A stretch of DNA of 64,000 bases from Halichoerus grypus (GCF_964656455.1 NC_135719.1:133981284-134045283); one strand, 5' to 3'. Shown: positions 23,201 through 34,825, numbered from the stretch's first letter. Program-made: numbers and translations. The notes: a model not told the origin generated them from the letters alone.

Positions 23201-23993
23201 AGGGCAAAACTACTGGGACTTCATCAAGATAAAAAGCTTTTGCACAGCCAAAGAAACAGTCAACAAAACCAAAAGACAACTGACAGAATGGGAGAAGGTA
23301 TCTGCAAATGACATATCAGATAAAGGGCTAGTATCCAAAATCTATAAAGAACTTATTAAACTCAACACCCAAAGAACAAGTGATCCAATCAAGAAATGGG
23401 CAGAAGATATGAACAGACATTTTTCCAAAGAAGACATCCAAACGGCCAACAGACACATGAAAAAGTGCTCAGCATCACTCGGCATCAGGGAAATCCAAAT
23501 CAAAACCTCAATGAGATACCACCTCACACCAGTCAGAATGGCTAAAATTAACAAGTCAGGAAATGACAGATGTTGGCCAGGATGCGGAGAAAGGGGAACC
23601 CTCCTACACTGTTGGTGGGAATGCAAGCTGGTGCAGCCACTCTGGAAAACAGTATGGAGGTTCCTCAAAAAGTTGAAAATAGAGCTACCCTATGACCCAG
23701 CAATTGCACTATTGGGTATTTACCCCAAAGATACAAATGTAGGGATCCGAAGGGGTACATGCACCCCAATGTTTATAGCAGCAATGTCCACAATAACCAA
23801 ACTATGGAAAGAACCAAGATGTCCATCGACAGGTGAATGGATAAAGAAGAGGTGGTATATATATACAATGGAATATTATGCAGCCATCAAAAGGAATGAG
23901 ATCTTGCCTTTTGCAATGACGTGGATGGAACTGGAGGGTATTATGCTGAGCAAAATAAGTCAATCAGAGAAAGACATGACATGTATCATATGA
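20205..23993 (+). pseudogene. L1 ORF2 (endonuclease-reverse transcriptase), multiply disrupted
   Basis: ORF2p nicks target DNA and primes reverse transcription of L1 (and SINE) RNA. Here the start is ATG at 20205 (MALNSYLSIVTLNVNGLN). Endonuclease motifs are GDFNTP (about 20631-20648), SRIDHILG (about 20807-20830) and a changed SDH motif: Leu replaces Ser in LDH at 20883-20891. The reverse-transcriptase domain has the catalytic FADD intact at 22296-22307. The C-terminal Cys-rich knuckle CX3CX7HX4C is intact at 23571-23624. Apparent lesions: frameshifts near 20296 (extra A), 20650, 21095, 21950, 22695 and 23205; nonsense codons at 21054-21056, 21788-21790 and 22389-22391. These accumulate as expected for a dead insertion evolving neutrally. 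Confidence 0.93.
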
Positions 23994-24196
23994 TCTCTCT
24001 GATATGAGGAATTCTTAATCTCAGGAAACAAAGTGATAGTTACTGGAGTGGTGGGGGGTGGGAGGGATGGGGTGGATGGGTGATAGACATTGGGGAGGGT
24101 ATGGGCTATGGTGAATGCTGTGAATTGTGTAAGACTGTTGAATCACAGACTTGTACCTCTGAAACAAATAATACATTATATGTTAAAAAAAAAAAA
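23994..24196 (+). other. L1 3' UTR, proximal part, with G-rich tract and internal A12
   Basis: After ORF2 comes the purine-rich, G-run-rich segment typical of mammalian L1 3' UTRs, then 'ctgaaacaaataatacatta' and A12 at 24185-24196. That sequence closes many carnivore L1s, so it looks like an ancestral 3' end. Confidence 0.8.
24053..24072 (+). promoter_or_regulatory. Canonical G-quadruplex motif in the L1 3' UTR
   Basis: GGGGGGTGGGAGGGATGGGG has four G-runs of at least three with loops of one or two bases, so it fits G3+N1-7. L1 3' UTR G-quadruplexes are known in mammals; an effect here is inference. Confidence 0.8.
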
Positions 24197-24456
24197 GAAG
24201 AAGAAGATAGCAGGAAGGGAAAAATGAAGGGGGGGAAACTGGAGGGGGAGATGAACCATGAGAGACTATGGACTCTGAGAAACAAACTGAGCGTTCTAGC
24301 GGGGAGGCAGTGGGGGGATGGGTTAGCCTGGTGATGGGTATTAAAGAGGGCATGTTTTGCATGGAGCACTGGGTGTTATACGCAAACAATGAATCATGGA
24401 ACACTACATCAAATACTAATGATGTAATGTATGGTGATTAACATAATAAAAAAATG
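24197..24456 (+). other. L1 3' UTR, distal part (second 3' end)
   Basis: Starts with GAAGAAGAAG after the internal A-tract and continues through 'ccatgagagactatggactc', 'gagcactgggtgttatac' and 'gtatggtgattaacataata' to the terminal A-rich tail. An independent copy of just this part lies reversed at about 53290-53507, so it belongs to the L1 lineage and is not a local tail. Confidence 0.85.
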
Positions 24457-24472
24457 ATAATGCCTTGTCCAT

Positions 24473-24639
24473 GGTCAGTGCCAATAAATCATATACTTAT
24501 ATTCATCATGTTGAAAAGAGAGCCAAATACTTTCTTTCCTTATATAGTGAAAACCAGTTAATCAGAGCTTTACCAAGATTCCATATTTTAAAAAATATAT
24601 ATATCAATTCATATTCTACATACAACTAACATTTAGGAA
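24473..24639. other. Unassigned sequence
   Basis: Nothing recognised. Confidence 0.4.
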
Positions 24640-25080
24640 TTAGAGCAGAGCTCTCTGCTTAGGGTCTCATAATGCTGAAATCAATATGTCAATCAGGCTG
24701 CGGTTCCCTTCTAGTGCTTGACATCTCCTTCCAAACTCACATGGTTTTTGCCAAAATTCCCTTCTTTGTGGCTGTAGAAATGAGGTTCTTGGCTGCAAGA
24801 TGGAAGGTACTGTCAGTTTCTAGAGGTTTCTTAGTTTCTTACCTAGGTACCTATAGAACCTTCCCCAGGCACTCTCACAATATGGCAGCTTACTTCTTCA
24901 TGGATTATCACTTTTTATTTCTAATCTCTCTTGAGTGAAAGCCTACACTCTATTTTAAGGATTCCTTTGATTAGGTTAACCTCACTCAAAACAATCTCCC
25001 TTTTGATTAACTCAAAATCAACTGAAAAAAAAACAACAACCCTTTAATTGTACCTGCAAGACCAATTCACCTTTACTAAA
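24640..25080 (-). mobile_element. Decayed LTR, MaLR/MLT-like
   Basis: Shares the order of landmarks with the LTR at 61625-62152: 'agggtctcataatgctgaa', 'ctcacaatatggcagcttac', 'ctcccttttgattaactcaa' and 'ctgcaagaccaattcacctt'. The subfamily is uncertain. Confidence 0.5.
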
Positions 25081-25130
25081 GAACATAAAAAAAATTATAA
25101 AAAGGTTATTCTGTCTTAAACACCTGTCCT

Positions 25131-25326
25131 GGGGCACCTGAGTGGCTCAGTCGTTAAGCGTCTGCCTTCGGCTCAGGTCATGATCCCAGGGTCCTGGGAT
25201 CAAGCCCCGCATTGGGCTCCCTGCTCAGTGGGGAGTCTGCTTCTCCCTCTCCCGCTCCCCCTGCTTGTGTTCCCTCTCTCACTGTGTCTCTCTCTGTCAA
25301 ATAAATAAACAAAATCTTTAAAAAAA
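25131..25326 (+). mobile_element. Can-SINE
   Basis: Full head GGGGCACCTGAGTGGCTCAG through GGGATCAAGCCCC (B-box region), CT-rich body, AAATAAATAAACAAAATCTTT tail and short poly-A. The target-site duplication is not obvious by eye. Confidence 0.95.
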
Positions 25327-25329
25327 TCA

Positions 25330-26045
25330 GTAAATATTTCTGAAGGATCCTTTAGCAATTCTTATTATTCATTTGTGTTATTTATTTCTTATTTCTGTTA
25401 CTTCTCATTTACTTTTTCTGTTATGATGTCTTTCTTATATTTTTTTTATTTTATGCAATTAAGTTTATAAATTTGTCTTTAAGCACAGTGCTGGCTGCTT
25501 TACATATGCTTTGATATTTCATTATCATTTAGTTTCAAGTAATTTCTAATTCCCATTGTGATTTCTTATTGATCCATGTGTAAGTTAGAGATGCATCTTT
25601 TCATTTCCAAACATCAGGGGGTTTTTCCTTCCTCTTTTTATTTTTTATTTTATCTGATCACTGTGATCAGTAAACAGTTTCTATGATTCCAACCATGTAA
25701 AATATATTAAAACATGCCTCAGATACCAGTATGTAGTTAACTTTTTGTAAACGTTGTATTCATTTTTGAAAAGAATGTATATTCTGCTTAAGTTGTGATC
25801 TCTATATGGCAATCATATATATGCCAATCAAGTCAAATTTGTTAACTATTCTATTGAACTATTTTTTTATTCTGAATGACTTTGGTCCTGTTTTGTTTTG
25901 TTTTTTCTATCCATAACCAAAAGATGTTCCACAATGGATGTGGATTTGTCTTTTTTCTGTTTTTTTTAACCTCTTTTTCTGCTTTTTTGTTTGTTTTAGT
26001 TCTGTCAATTTTTGCTTTAATTGTTTTGAGGCTCTTATTATGACC
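25330..26045 (-). mobile_element. L1M fragment (antisense ORF2-like)
   Basis: 'tctaattcccattgtgattt', 'gaatgtatattctgcttaag', 'tctattgaactattttttta' and 'ttttgaggctcttatta' match antisense L1 sequence commonly seen in old L1 copies. No open frame is preserved. Confidence 0.6.
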
Positions 26046-26054
26046 ATATTGTGC

Positions 26055-26218
26055 CATCTATAACCCAAGTAGAGAGGACTCAGAAGAAATCAAACCAGCC
26101 ACCACCTTTATCTCCAACTTCTACGTTACAGGATCATGATAAAGTAAGTTTCTGTTGTTTAAGCCACCCAGTTTGTGATATTTTGTTTGGCAGCTGTAGG
26201 GCACTAAAACAAGGCCAA
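26055..26218 (+). mobile_element. MLT1-type LTR 3' fragment
   Basis: The terminal MaLR signature 'agtttctgttgtttaagcca' followed by 'cccagtttgtgatattttgt' and 'gcactaaaac' is clear; only the 3' part of the LTR remains. Confidence 0.65.
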
Positions 26219-26221
26219 CTT

Positions 26222-27015
26222 TAATTATTTTATTTAGACTCCCTATGTGTCTGCGTTGTTTGTTCTTTCTTTTGGTTTTCATTCAAATGATTCTTCTTGA
26301 ATGCCTTTTTTTCTTGTCACTTCAAACATTTTTTATATATTTACTAAAAGCAGATACTTCACACTTTGGTTTTTGACTTATCTATCTTGTGAATCTATAA
26401 AATGTAAAATTTTACTAAAACAAAATGATTAATTTCTTTCTATGAAAACACTGACAATGATAAATATATCACTTAAGAGCACATTGATTTCAGAAATGTT
26501 AGCATGTGAAAATATCCAAAAATTAATACCTGTGTACCAACCATCTTATTTATGATAAAATAATTCCCTAAATTATTGAAACTCATGTATATTTTTCCAA
26601 TGATATATCCCTACTTTATGCCACAGACATCTTGTTTATTTCTCACCTTGCCAAATTTGTACCCTAAATAACTTGTTTGGTGTTAATTGCAGAACTGTTC
26701 TGTAAATTAAATTAGCACATGTTTTTCTGTGACTTGATTTTTTTAACTCAGTAAGACTGATCCATATCAACGTTCTTAGCTACAACTGTTGTATAGTATC
26801 CCATTGTGTGTGTGTGTGTGTATTGTATGCTATAATTTATCAGTCCTGTCACTGATGGGCATTTGAGGCTACTTCCAGTGTTTTGCTCTTATAAATTATT
26901 TTACTACAAATATTCTCATAGTTGTTTCCCTGGGACATATATGTGTGACAGCTTCACCAGGGTACATACCTACAAGTAAAATTATCAAATATAGATGGAA
27001 ACTTTTCTTATTCTG
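26222..27015. mobile_element. L1M fragment
   Basis: 'tgacttgatttttttaactc', 'tcccattgtgtgtgtgtgtg' (a TG repeat at 26805-26821), 'gatgggcatttgaggctact' and 'catacctacaagtaaaatta' match the 'cross-over' region frequent in L1M 3' ends. Confidence 0.6.
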
Positions 27016-29820
27016 ATTATTAGCAAATTCTCTATCTCTCCTCCCTCCCTTGACTATCCTGAGGGAACATGAATTCTGGTTCCTGTTTAATCTATAGAAT
27101 GGACTTAACATCTACATTCAAGGACTTTGAGGGGAAAATAGAGGAAGAGAAGAGGGAAATGGTGGGGTTTTTAGGCCATGGATTGTGACTTTTAGCCATA
27201 GTCTTGGGAAACCCAAGGGGGACAGGCCAAGGCAAGGTGAACCTCCCACTAGTTTTGTTAAACATAGGTGTGTGGTTGGGGTGTGCTGATTGGAGACAAG
27301 AGTCTCAGGCTGCAGTATAGTTCACGTCACAGATTCTACCGGAAAGTCACTACTATCTTGTGAAACATGTAAATTCAAAAAGAAGATCAAGTTTCATTCT
27401 GAGAAAATGTGGTTTTATTTATTTTTTTAAAGCTGCTAAACTGGAAACAACTTGGTCCCCATCCTCTGAGTTTTTTATTTATTTTTTTATTATTATTTTT
27501 TTATTATTATTATTTTTTTTGTAGACTTCAAAACATACTGTCTCCTTGGTCTCTGATATGGTACCAGTGACCTCAAGGCCCCATCATCTGCTGACTGCAT
27601 GATGGCCTCCATACTGCTCTCCTCCAGTTTTAAACATGATGCCCACTTCTGTATCAGTTGCAGAACAGTGGACTTTGAGATTCTTTAATAAAGAGTGAAT
27701 TCGCTGGATCCTATCTTGTGGGACTTGGGACTGGTATTTGCATGGTAGAACTGGCTTTGAAGTCCCCTAAGAAAGATTCAGTCCCTCTGGATCTGTTACA
27801 TTTAGGACCTGGGGCCATGTTTATGTAATATGCCAGGTTTTGATTTTCAACAATTAGCCAATCCTCCTGGATTTTTTTGTAAATTTCAAAACCTGTGACT
27901 ATTTTTTTGTTCAATAAGATGGGTTTTGAAGCTCTTAAAGAAAGAGTCAGTTGCTTTGGGATTCTTAACTAGTTGTAGGTTGGTTTCTCATCAAAGTTTG
28001 AAATCATCTAGACTTCCTTTGCAGTGGGTTATGGTTGGTGTTTTTGTGGGGGAAAGAGCTGCATCCTTTGGCCACTGGGCTTCTTTGGCCTTTCCTTTTG
28101 TTCACCCTTAATAGTAATAGTTCCTTGGTGGGCTAAGAACCAGCAAAATTGACATCAGAGTAGACTTGTCCTCCCATCCTATAGTGATGAACATGTCTTC
28201 TAGTGAGAGTTCTTTCCTTTTCCTTCTTCCCCTCTATGCTTCAGCATGAGGTTGGGAGATTCTGAATTCCATCCTGTTCATTTATGTAGCTTTTACCCTG
28301 CAAGGTTGAGACAAAGGGTCTCACTGCTGGACTGTTAGGCTGTTTCTGCAATAAGCTTTCTGGTAGTCTCTGCTCCTGCAATCGCCACAGGCATGCTATC
28401 TCTGAGGAGAGACTGGAGCATCTGCTGGCATTCCGGAACTATCCTCTGTCCTACTAATGCTGTGCTTATCTGTCTTGAGTCTGCAGACTTGGTTGCTGGC
28501 ACGTCCACATTGCCTACTACGTGCTACCCCTGCCTCCCCCTCGTCAAGCACTGTAGGAGTCATGGTTAAGAAAGAGTGTGCTTTCATGAATGCAGGATGT
28601 GTGGCAGGTGTATTAGATTCCCTCCCCACCAGCATAACCAGAAGAGGAGGCCCCAAACAGGAACTGTGCCAAGACTCCTGATGCTTACCTGATCTTAATG
28701 GTTTTCTCCATAGGGCTTCATGGTGCCTTCTTATCCTCTGCCTCGAACACAGGTATATCCATTATGACCCCAGCTGGGATGGTCTGCAGGGATGTAACCC
28801 CCCACTGGTGGACTCAGTAAGTACACAATTTAGTCTCAATAAATGAAAAAATCTTCTTTGCTTTGGAAAGGGGACACAATTGAAGCTAAAAAGAACTGCT
28901 GGTGGTAAGCATTAGAGCTGTTTTTATGATCATGCATGAATGGAGATTTCTACAAACTTGAAGAGAAGCATCCCGGTTAGTTCTAAGGCCATTGTAGGGT
29001 TTGGCATTTTCCCTGGGTAGCTGGACCACAGTAGATATACTCTTCACAGTTTATAACTCTTCACACCAACAGCATGACATCAGATAGTGCCAGGTTGGGG
29101 CTAGTGGATGCTCACAGTCACCACTTGAACTTGGGCAAGTTGAAGTTTGGGCACATTGATCACTTCCCTTCTTTGCTAATTTGCATGAAGTTGGTCTCAA
29201 ACATTAGTGCATAATTAAATATGGTACAATCTCCCTTGCACAACTGCAGTAATTTCCCCATGGAGATGTTGAGTATGCTCCCTGCAAACTCTGTGTCTTA
29301 TAACGTGGGAACAGGGATTGGCTGTGGCTCTCTTGTCAGGACAGCACATCGCATAGGTCATTCCATGTTCTTTTCATTTTGCTGGCAGGTGGGAAAGCAG
29401 CTAGCATCTGCAGATTCCCTTTCTGCTTTTAGGTCCCTCAGAGGGAAGATCTATGTGTGCACTGGTTACCAACCACTCAGTCGTTTGTCCCAGCTGGGCA
29501 CCAGGACCCAAACCATGCCCACCTGGTGTGTGAAGATGTGAAGATGTGGGAGCATGTTCTAGAAGAGTTCCCCCACAAATCCTGACACCTTGTTCATCGG
29601 CCTTCTCTTTTGTGATCCAACAATGACATTTCTCCCTGTGGAGTCTCTACCTCCACCTAAACCAGCCCAACAGAGCCTCTTTTAAACTTCCCCTGCCCAT
29701 TGTGATTGGTCACCACCACACATTACTTTGTCTTCCTCCCTGCAGGAAATCCTCAGGGCAGGGACACCGCCCTCCCCATTAAAGGTGGCAATAGTATACA
29801 GCAGAGACCTGACTGAGGAA
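27016..29820. other. Unassigned, locally GC-richer block
   Basis: A (TTA)n-like low-complexity patch lies at about 27470-27525. The rest has no family I recognise. Several open frames of 60-106 codons occur (27711-27914 minus, 28396-28656 minus, 28457-28681 plus, 29221-29541 plus) with no known motifs. It might be a decayed ERV interior or old unique DNA. A strong acceptor-like tract ends at 29432, and strong donor-like sites occur at 28816 (plus) and near 28686 (minus), but I cannot pair them convincingly. Confidence 0.4.
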
Positions 29821-29824
29821 TGAC

Positions 29825-30460
29825 CCTGTTTTTTGGTTTTTGCTTTTCTTCTTTTACATTTTTTTCATTATTATCGTTAAATGTTGGACACTATTTGAAA
29901 GTATGTAAAGATAATTCAAGGCTCTGGATGTTGTTATAATCCCTAGAGATGATCCAACTTTACTTCTGACAGGCGGTCAGGCTAAGAGACTGGCATTCTA
30001 GGATCACCTTAATTCTCTTAACTTCAGTCCTTGCAAGTGGTATTCTATGGCTTCTTCCATTAACCCCTACTGCATGATCCCAAACCAAAGTGTATCAGAC
30101 TCTTTCTAGCCTTGGTGGCCCTGAGCATCAGTTTTGTCTGCCTCTTCTTGTATGACTACCAATAGAACTGCTCAGTTTTTCTGCCTTTTAGGCAACTTTT
30201 CCAAGATCAGAGAATGTCACAATGAGTGGAGTGTTCCCAGTCCTGATCTTATCTCACTGCACACAGCCTCCTCCTCCAGGATTTGGCCTTCTGAGTTACC
30301 ACTACCATGATTTTCTTTGATGCCTTGAAGCACTTGTTTTATTTTTAATTATCTTAATGGTTCTCCTTAGAACTAATTCAGAAGTTTTGTTTGAATTAAT
30401 CTAGTCCAGAATTGCTAAAAATAGAAGTATTCACACTGTCTTCTCCATCTTAGAAAAATT
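29825..30460. mobile_element. L1M fragment
   Basis: 'cattattatcgttaaatgtt', 'ggacactatttgaaag', 'ctctggatgttgttataatc' and 'acaggcggtcaggctaagag' follow the L1M 3' non-coding consensus as I remember it. Confidence 0.5.
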
Positions 30461-32944
30461 AGCTGATTAAATCATCCAGCAAATAAGTGGAAGAACAAAT
30501 ATTAGAGCTAAGATCTTCCTGAGCCCAATGCCTGTGTTCTCGACCATGCTACTAAAGGAGAAAGGTGAAGGATCCAGGAACATGTGAAGGGATGTAATCG
30601 AGCACTGGACAAAGTTGCAGTTCCATAGATTTCCTTAAAATGCAACATTAAAAACAACTTTACTACAAAGCAAGCTATAACTTCATTATGGCATGAATAG
30701 TGATAGCTTTGTAGAAGCTAGCATTCCATGGCTGCGGTATCTATGATGATAGGGAACAAATTGCTATTGTTGAGAGTTACACGGAGATTGTGATTCCACA
30801 CAAATTCAATTTAACCAACACCCTTCCAGCTGGGCATTAAAATAGAAAGATGCTCAGGACAATGGAGAAAAAAATGAGACTGGTCTAAAGCTAATGTTCA
30901 TCATGACAAAATATTCAAACTCGAATCCTTGTCATCTTCAAAATATTGGTAAAGTGGGTGTGGAAAAAAAATCTAATAAACTATTAAAAAAATTGGACTG
31001 GCTAATACTTTAAGCAAATCAAATGAGCAGTCAAGTAATGAAAGTCTTCTCTAACGTTAAGGGACCCGGTTGGCTTTACATAAATGAAAGAGGAATTTCA
31101 CGATGAAAGATAGGGTCCAGGGGTAATGTGCACTGCTATCAAATATTTTATTGACTTAATGCAAATTGAAGTCCTTTTGAGATACCAAAGGGGAGAAATT
31201 GATAAATAAATATTTGCCAGAAAGAAAAGCATTGGATCCAAGGAGGAAAGTGATACATTTAGCTTTCCAAAACTATTCTAAACATGGAAAACTGAAAAAG
31301 GTAAGTTCAAAGTATAAGAAAGAAAGGACTTGGCACCATCCATTAAGCTTCTGTCAAAGCCATGCTGTTCAGAAAATCAACCTAATAGCTCGACATGTTT
31401 TTAAATACTAGTTAAAAAAATTATAGAGCATAATATCTTAAGTTTCTGGTTAAATATAAACTGAATGGATGTAAAATTGTACTCAAACAAGATTCTTCTA
31501 TGAAGAACAGAGAGCCCTTGCTTTCTGTGATCCAGAAGAATGAAAAAAAAAAATCTTCAAAAGAATTTGCAAAATGAAACCATCAGTAAAGCATTTTTCA
31601 TACATTTGTTGTGGTATTTACTTGGCATTTTAAACATTTTCTCTTGGTGTGACACATCCATTTTGTACATATGGGTTATTTTATTATTAACACATAATGG
31701 AATAGTTAGGCAATAACATTTCATGCATAAGCATGTGAAAATTAATCTAGCCTTTCAAATAAATCTATACTTGTTCCATAAATTCTTCTTCTGCTTTCTA
31801 ATTCCCAGACCTGTACTTTATGTTGAGTTCAAATTCCTTTTCACTGTATTTTTACATACTGCAAATAAAAGTAAAATTACTCTATTTCTTCCAAGATAGA
31901 AAAATCTATTTTGTCTATTGGGCTATTCTTAGGCAAAAACATATTCATTTATTTAAATTATTTTTTTAAAATCAATGGTCTTGAAAATAACATAAAGAGA
32001 CACGTTCATTCTCTAAGTACCCCAAATGGCCTTATCAGTTTTTATTCACTTAGCCAGCAATGTCTGCATCATTAGGATTTGGATGATACCAAAAGTTAGC
32101 ATTTGTCAAAAAGAAATGTCTTCCACATTTTTGCCATATTACTAGAAAGGTCTGCTATTGTTTCTCCTTTTCACTAACGTTCTGTCTTTAGAAGACTGGC
32201 ATTTGAAAATACTAAGAGACAGAGAACAAAGTCAATTGAGTCAGCCATTAAGCCATTCATACATTAGCAAGCAAAGTTTCTCAGATTAACTACTATATTT
32301 AAAAAGAAGATTCAGAGAATGAGGCTGGGGACATGCAAGTTGTAACTGTCATGCAGTGGAATGACTGGGTCCACATTTGGAAAGGTAAACTTGGAACTAT
32401 TACTCTTTTGCTTAAATCTTTAAGCATCTGGAAATTTACTAAGTTCAAGTTCTTTAACGTGGCATAGAGACCCTCCAACATATGGTTCACCCCTATTGCT
32501 TCCTCCGTCAGTCTATATATCATTGCTCAGTGACTTGGATTTGACACTTCAATAATATTCCCTTTGTTGTCTCCTTCATGGCCATACTGCTCCATGCCTC
32601 CACCTTTGCTCCATTCTCTGCTTGAAGAATTCTTCAGGAAAATGTGATTGTCTTTTCCATACAAGATTAGATGCCCCTTTCTATATTTCCATAGTTTTTA
32701 ATGAATATTTATGCCATGGCAATTACTATATTTTATTATCACTTATGTACATGGTTTCCTCCTCACAAACTATGAGAAAGGGGACTTTCTTTTTCTACTT
32801 TGTATCCACTAGAGGGATATTTTATGACTGGAAAAAGATGGCATTCTAGTCTGGTGTAAAAAATAAGCAAAAATCGAAGACAGGGGTGAGGGGAAAGATT
32901 TCTTAATTGGAAAACAAGGGAGTGTCTAATCCTATTTTTTTTCA
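30461..32944. other. Unassigned AT-rich sequence
   Basis: A single excellent splice donor (AAAAAG|GTAAGT at 31300/31301, plus) lacks a convincing acceptor. The small open frames at 31199-31411, 32299-32523 and 32622-32849 have no recognisable domain. Confidence 0.4.
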
Positions 32945-33180
32945 AAATATATATTGAATCCTATACCTTGCTTGCCAAGACCATACTACTCATTTGTAAG
33001 AGAGACAAAATCCTGCCCTTATGAAGCTCCAATTCTAATAGGAAACACTAGTAAATAAGTGAGACTGAACTAATAGACAGCCAGAGGGGTTAGGTATTAA
33101 GCTGAGTAATGGGCAATCATTTTGTTGCTGTTACTCTGGAAAGGATGTGTCGAAGTGAAACTGATATTTGAGCTAAGGTA
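32945..33180 (-). repeat. L2 LINE fragment
   Basis: 'cctgcccttatgaagctcca', 'attctaataggaaacactag' and 'gatatttgagctaaggtag' are the reverse complement of the L2 3' region. Confidence 0.55.
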
Positions 33181-33424
33181 GTCCAATGCAATAGATTATG
33201 AAGCAGAGAGAGTTCAGGTGATCAAGTATGAGCTTATTTAATGTGTTAAGAATGTAGCAAAGAGAAAAATCTAAAATCCTATTTTTGAGAAAGAACGTTT
33301 CCTGTATCCATAAACAACTTTGAGGAGAATTGAAAGAGGGCTCTGGGGGACGGGACACTTTTATAAGAGAAATAAAAACTGAAAAAGGAATTTTCAAAAT
33401 GGAAATGAAGAATAGTCAGAGAAG
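33181..33424. other. Unassigned sequence
   Basis: Nothing recognised. Confidence 0.35.
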
Positions 33425-33880
33425 GAAAGTAAATCTATGGTGAATTAGTTGTATTAATGGCCCCAGTATTTTTCTGTCTCTCTATGTCTTTTGGTGATGT
33501 CCTCCCACTCTGACTCTGGGCTTGGCCATGAGACTTATTTTGGTGAGTGAGATAATAACAAATTTGACACAAGCAGAAACCTGAATAAGTGCTGTGTGTT
33601 TCCACATCTTCTTTCCCTCCTTGGCCAAGCCTGCTTGCAGTGGAATCAAACCATCTCAGATATCCCTGTCGTGGTCCAACATATGGGAGGACCCAAACAA
33701 GATCAACAAAGCCTTCTAGTCCACATGCAGCTCACTGCCAGAGTATGAGTGAGACCCCAGATCAACAGAAACAGCCAGCCAACCTCTATATATTTGTTAA
33801 TAAAAGAAATGCTTTTTACTGTATGTCAATGAGGTTTTATAGCTGTTTGATACATTATTTTGGCTATCAATTCTTTGTGC
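33425..33880 (+). mobile_element. Decayed LTR, MaLR/MLT-like
   Basis: 'atggccccagtatttttctg', 'cttggccatgagacttattt', 'cagatcaacagaaacagcca' and an 'aataaaagaaatgctttt' 3' end resemble MLT-class LTRs. The 115-codon open frame at 33589-33936 overlaps it and is not a gene. Confidence 0.5.
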
Positions 33881-33924
33881 GAGCATCATGGATGCCAAAG
33901 GAGATACTTTCGGTAAAGGCACAT

Positions 33925-34375
33925 ATTATGGGTTGAATTGTGTTCACCAAAAAAGATGTATCTAAATTCTAATCCTAGTAACTGTGAATGTGACTTTATT
34001 TGGAAATAGGGTCTTTGCAGATGTAATGAAGGTAAGATGAGATCCTTAGGGTGGGCCTTATTCCAATATGACTGCTGTCTTTGTAGGAAACAGAGTTGAG
34101 GCCCGGGTTAGAGCATCATATGAACACTGAGGCAGAGTTTGAGTTATGCATCTATAAACCCAGGTGTAGGAAGAATTGCCAGCAACCACCAGAAGCTAGA
34201 AGACAAGACTGGGAAAGAGTCTCCCTCAACCTCCAGTAGGGACCAATCCTACCAACACTCTGATTTCAGACTTCTGGCCCCTGGAACAATAGGGAGAGAA
34301 TAAGTTTCTGTTGTTTTGTGTTAAGCTACCCAATTTGTGGTAACTTGTTACAGCAGCCCCAGAAAACTAATACAG
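33925..34375 (+). mobile_element. MLT1-type LTR (ERVL-MaLR)
   Basis: Well-preserved order: 'atgggttgaattgtgttcac', 'aatgtgactttatttggaaa', 'gggtctttgcagatgtaatg', 'ccaatatgactgctgtcttt', 'cagacttctggcccctggaa', 'aagtttctgttgttttgtgt' and 'aaaactaatacag'. Confidence 0.85.
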
Positions 34376-34825
34376 TGTATGACCAAGGATCAATAGCTTC
34401 AGAAAACCAGGCTTTATTGAGAGAAACCTAAAACATAGGCATAATACTTAGCTAAAGCCTAGGAATTCCTACATATTGCTCCAAAGGCGGGGATATATAT
34501 ATATATATATATATATGTTATACCTGACATTAGTAAGAAAAACTGTGATCCCTATAACTGAGAACATGTAGGTATCATTTCTTCTATAAAATTCAAAACC
34601 TGTTGAGAAATGGGGTACAACCAGAAATTTCCACTCATAGTTTCCCCTTATTTATCTTTACAAATCCATCTTTCTTATCTTACTTTCCTCCATTCTATGA
34701 AGTTCTTTTCCTCCTAGGTAGAAATCCTTTTGCAAAGTCTGAGCTAGAAACCACGTTTAAGTTCCCATATCATTCTGTGCACTCATAACATTGGTAATTT
34801 TGTAACTGACTTTTTTTCCCTATTT
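34376..34825. other. Unassigned sequence with (AT)n
   Basis: An (AT)12 microsatellite occupies 34493-34516. Otherwise nothing recognised. Confidence 0.5.

Larger units (their letters stand above)
19398..24456 (+). mobile_element. L1: 5'-truncated LINE-1 retrotransposon (about 5.06 kb)
   Basis: The element begins inside ORF1, continues through ORF2 and ends with a two-part 3' UTR and a short A-rich tail (AATAAAAAAATG at 24445-24456). Flanking 16-mers ATAACATCTTGTCCAT (19382-19397) and ATAATGCCTTGTCCAT (24457-24472) match at 13 of 16 positions, which is what an old L1-generated target-site duplication looks like and sets both ends. It lacks the 5' UTR promoter. Multiple frameshifts and nonsense changes make it incapable of retrotransposition. 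The sequence resembles carnivore L1s. It is the source of nearly all long coding-like frames in the window. Confidence 0.95.
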
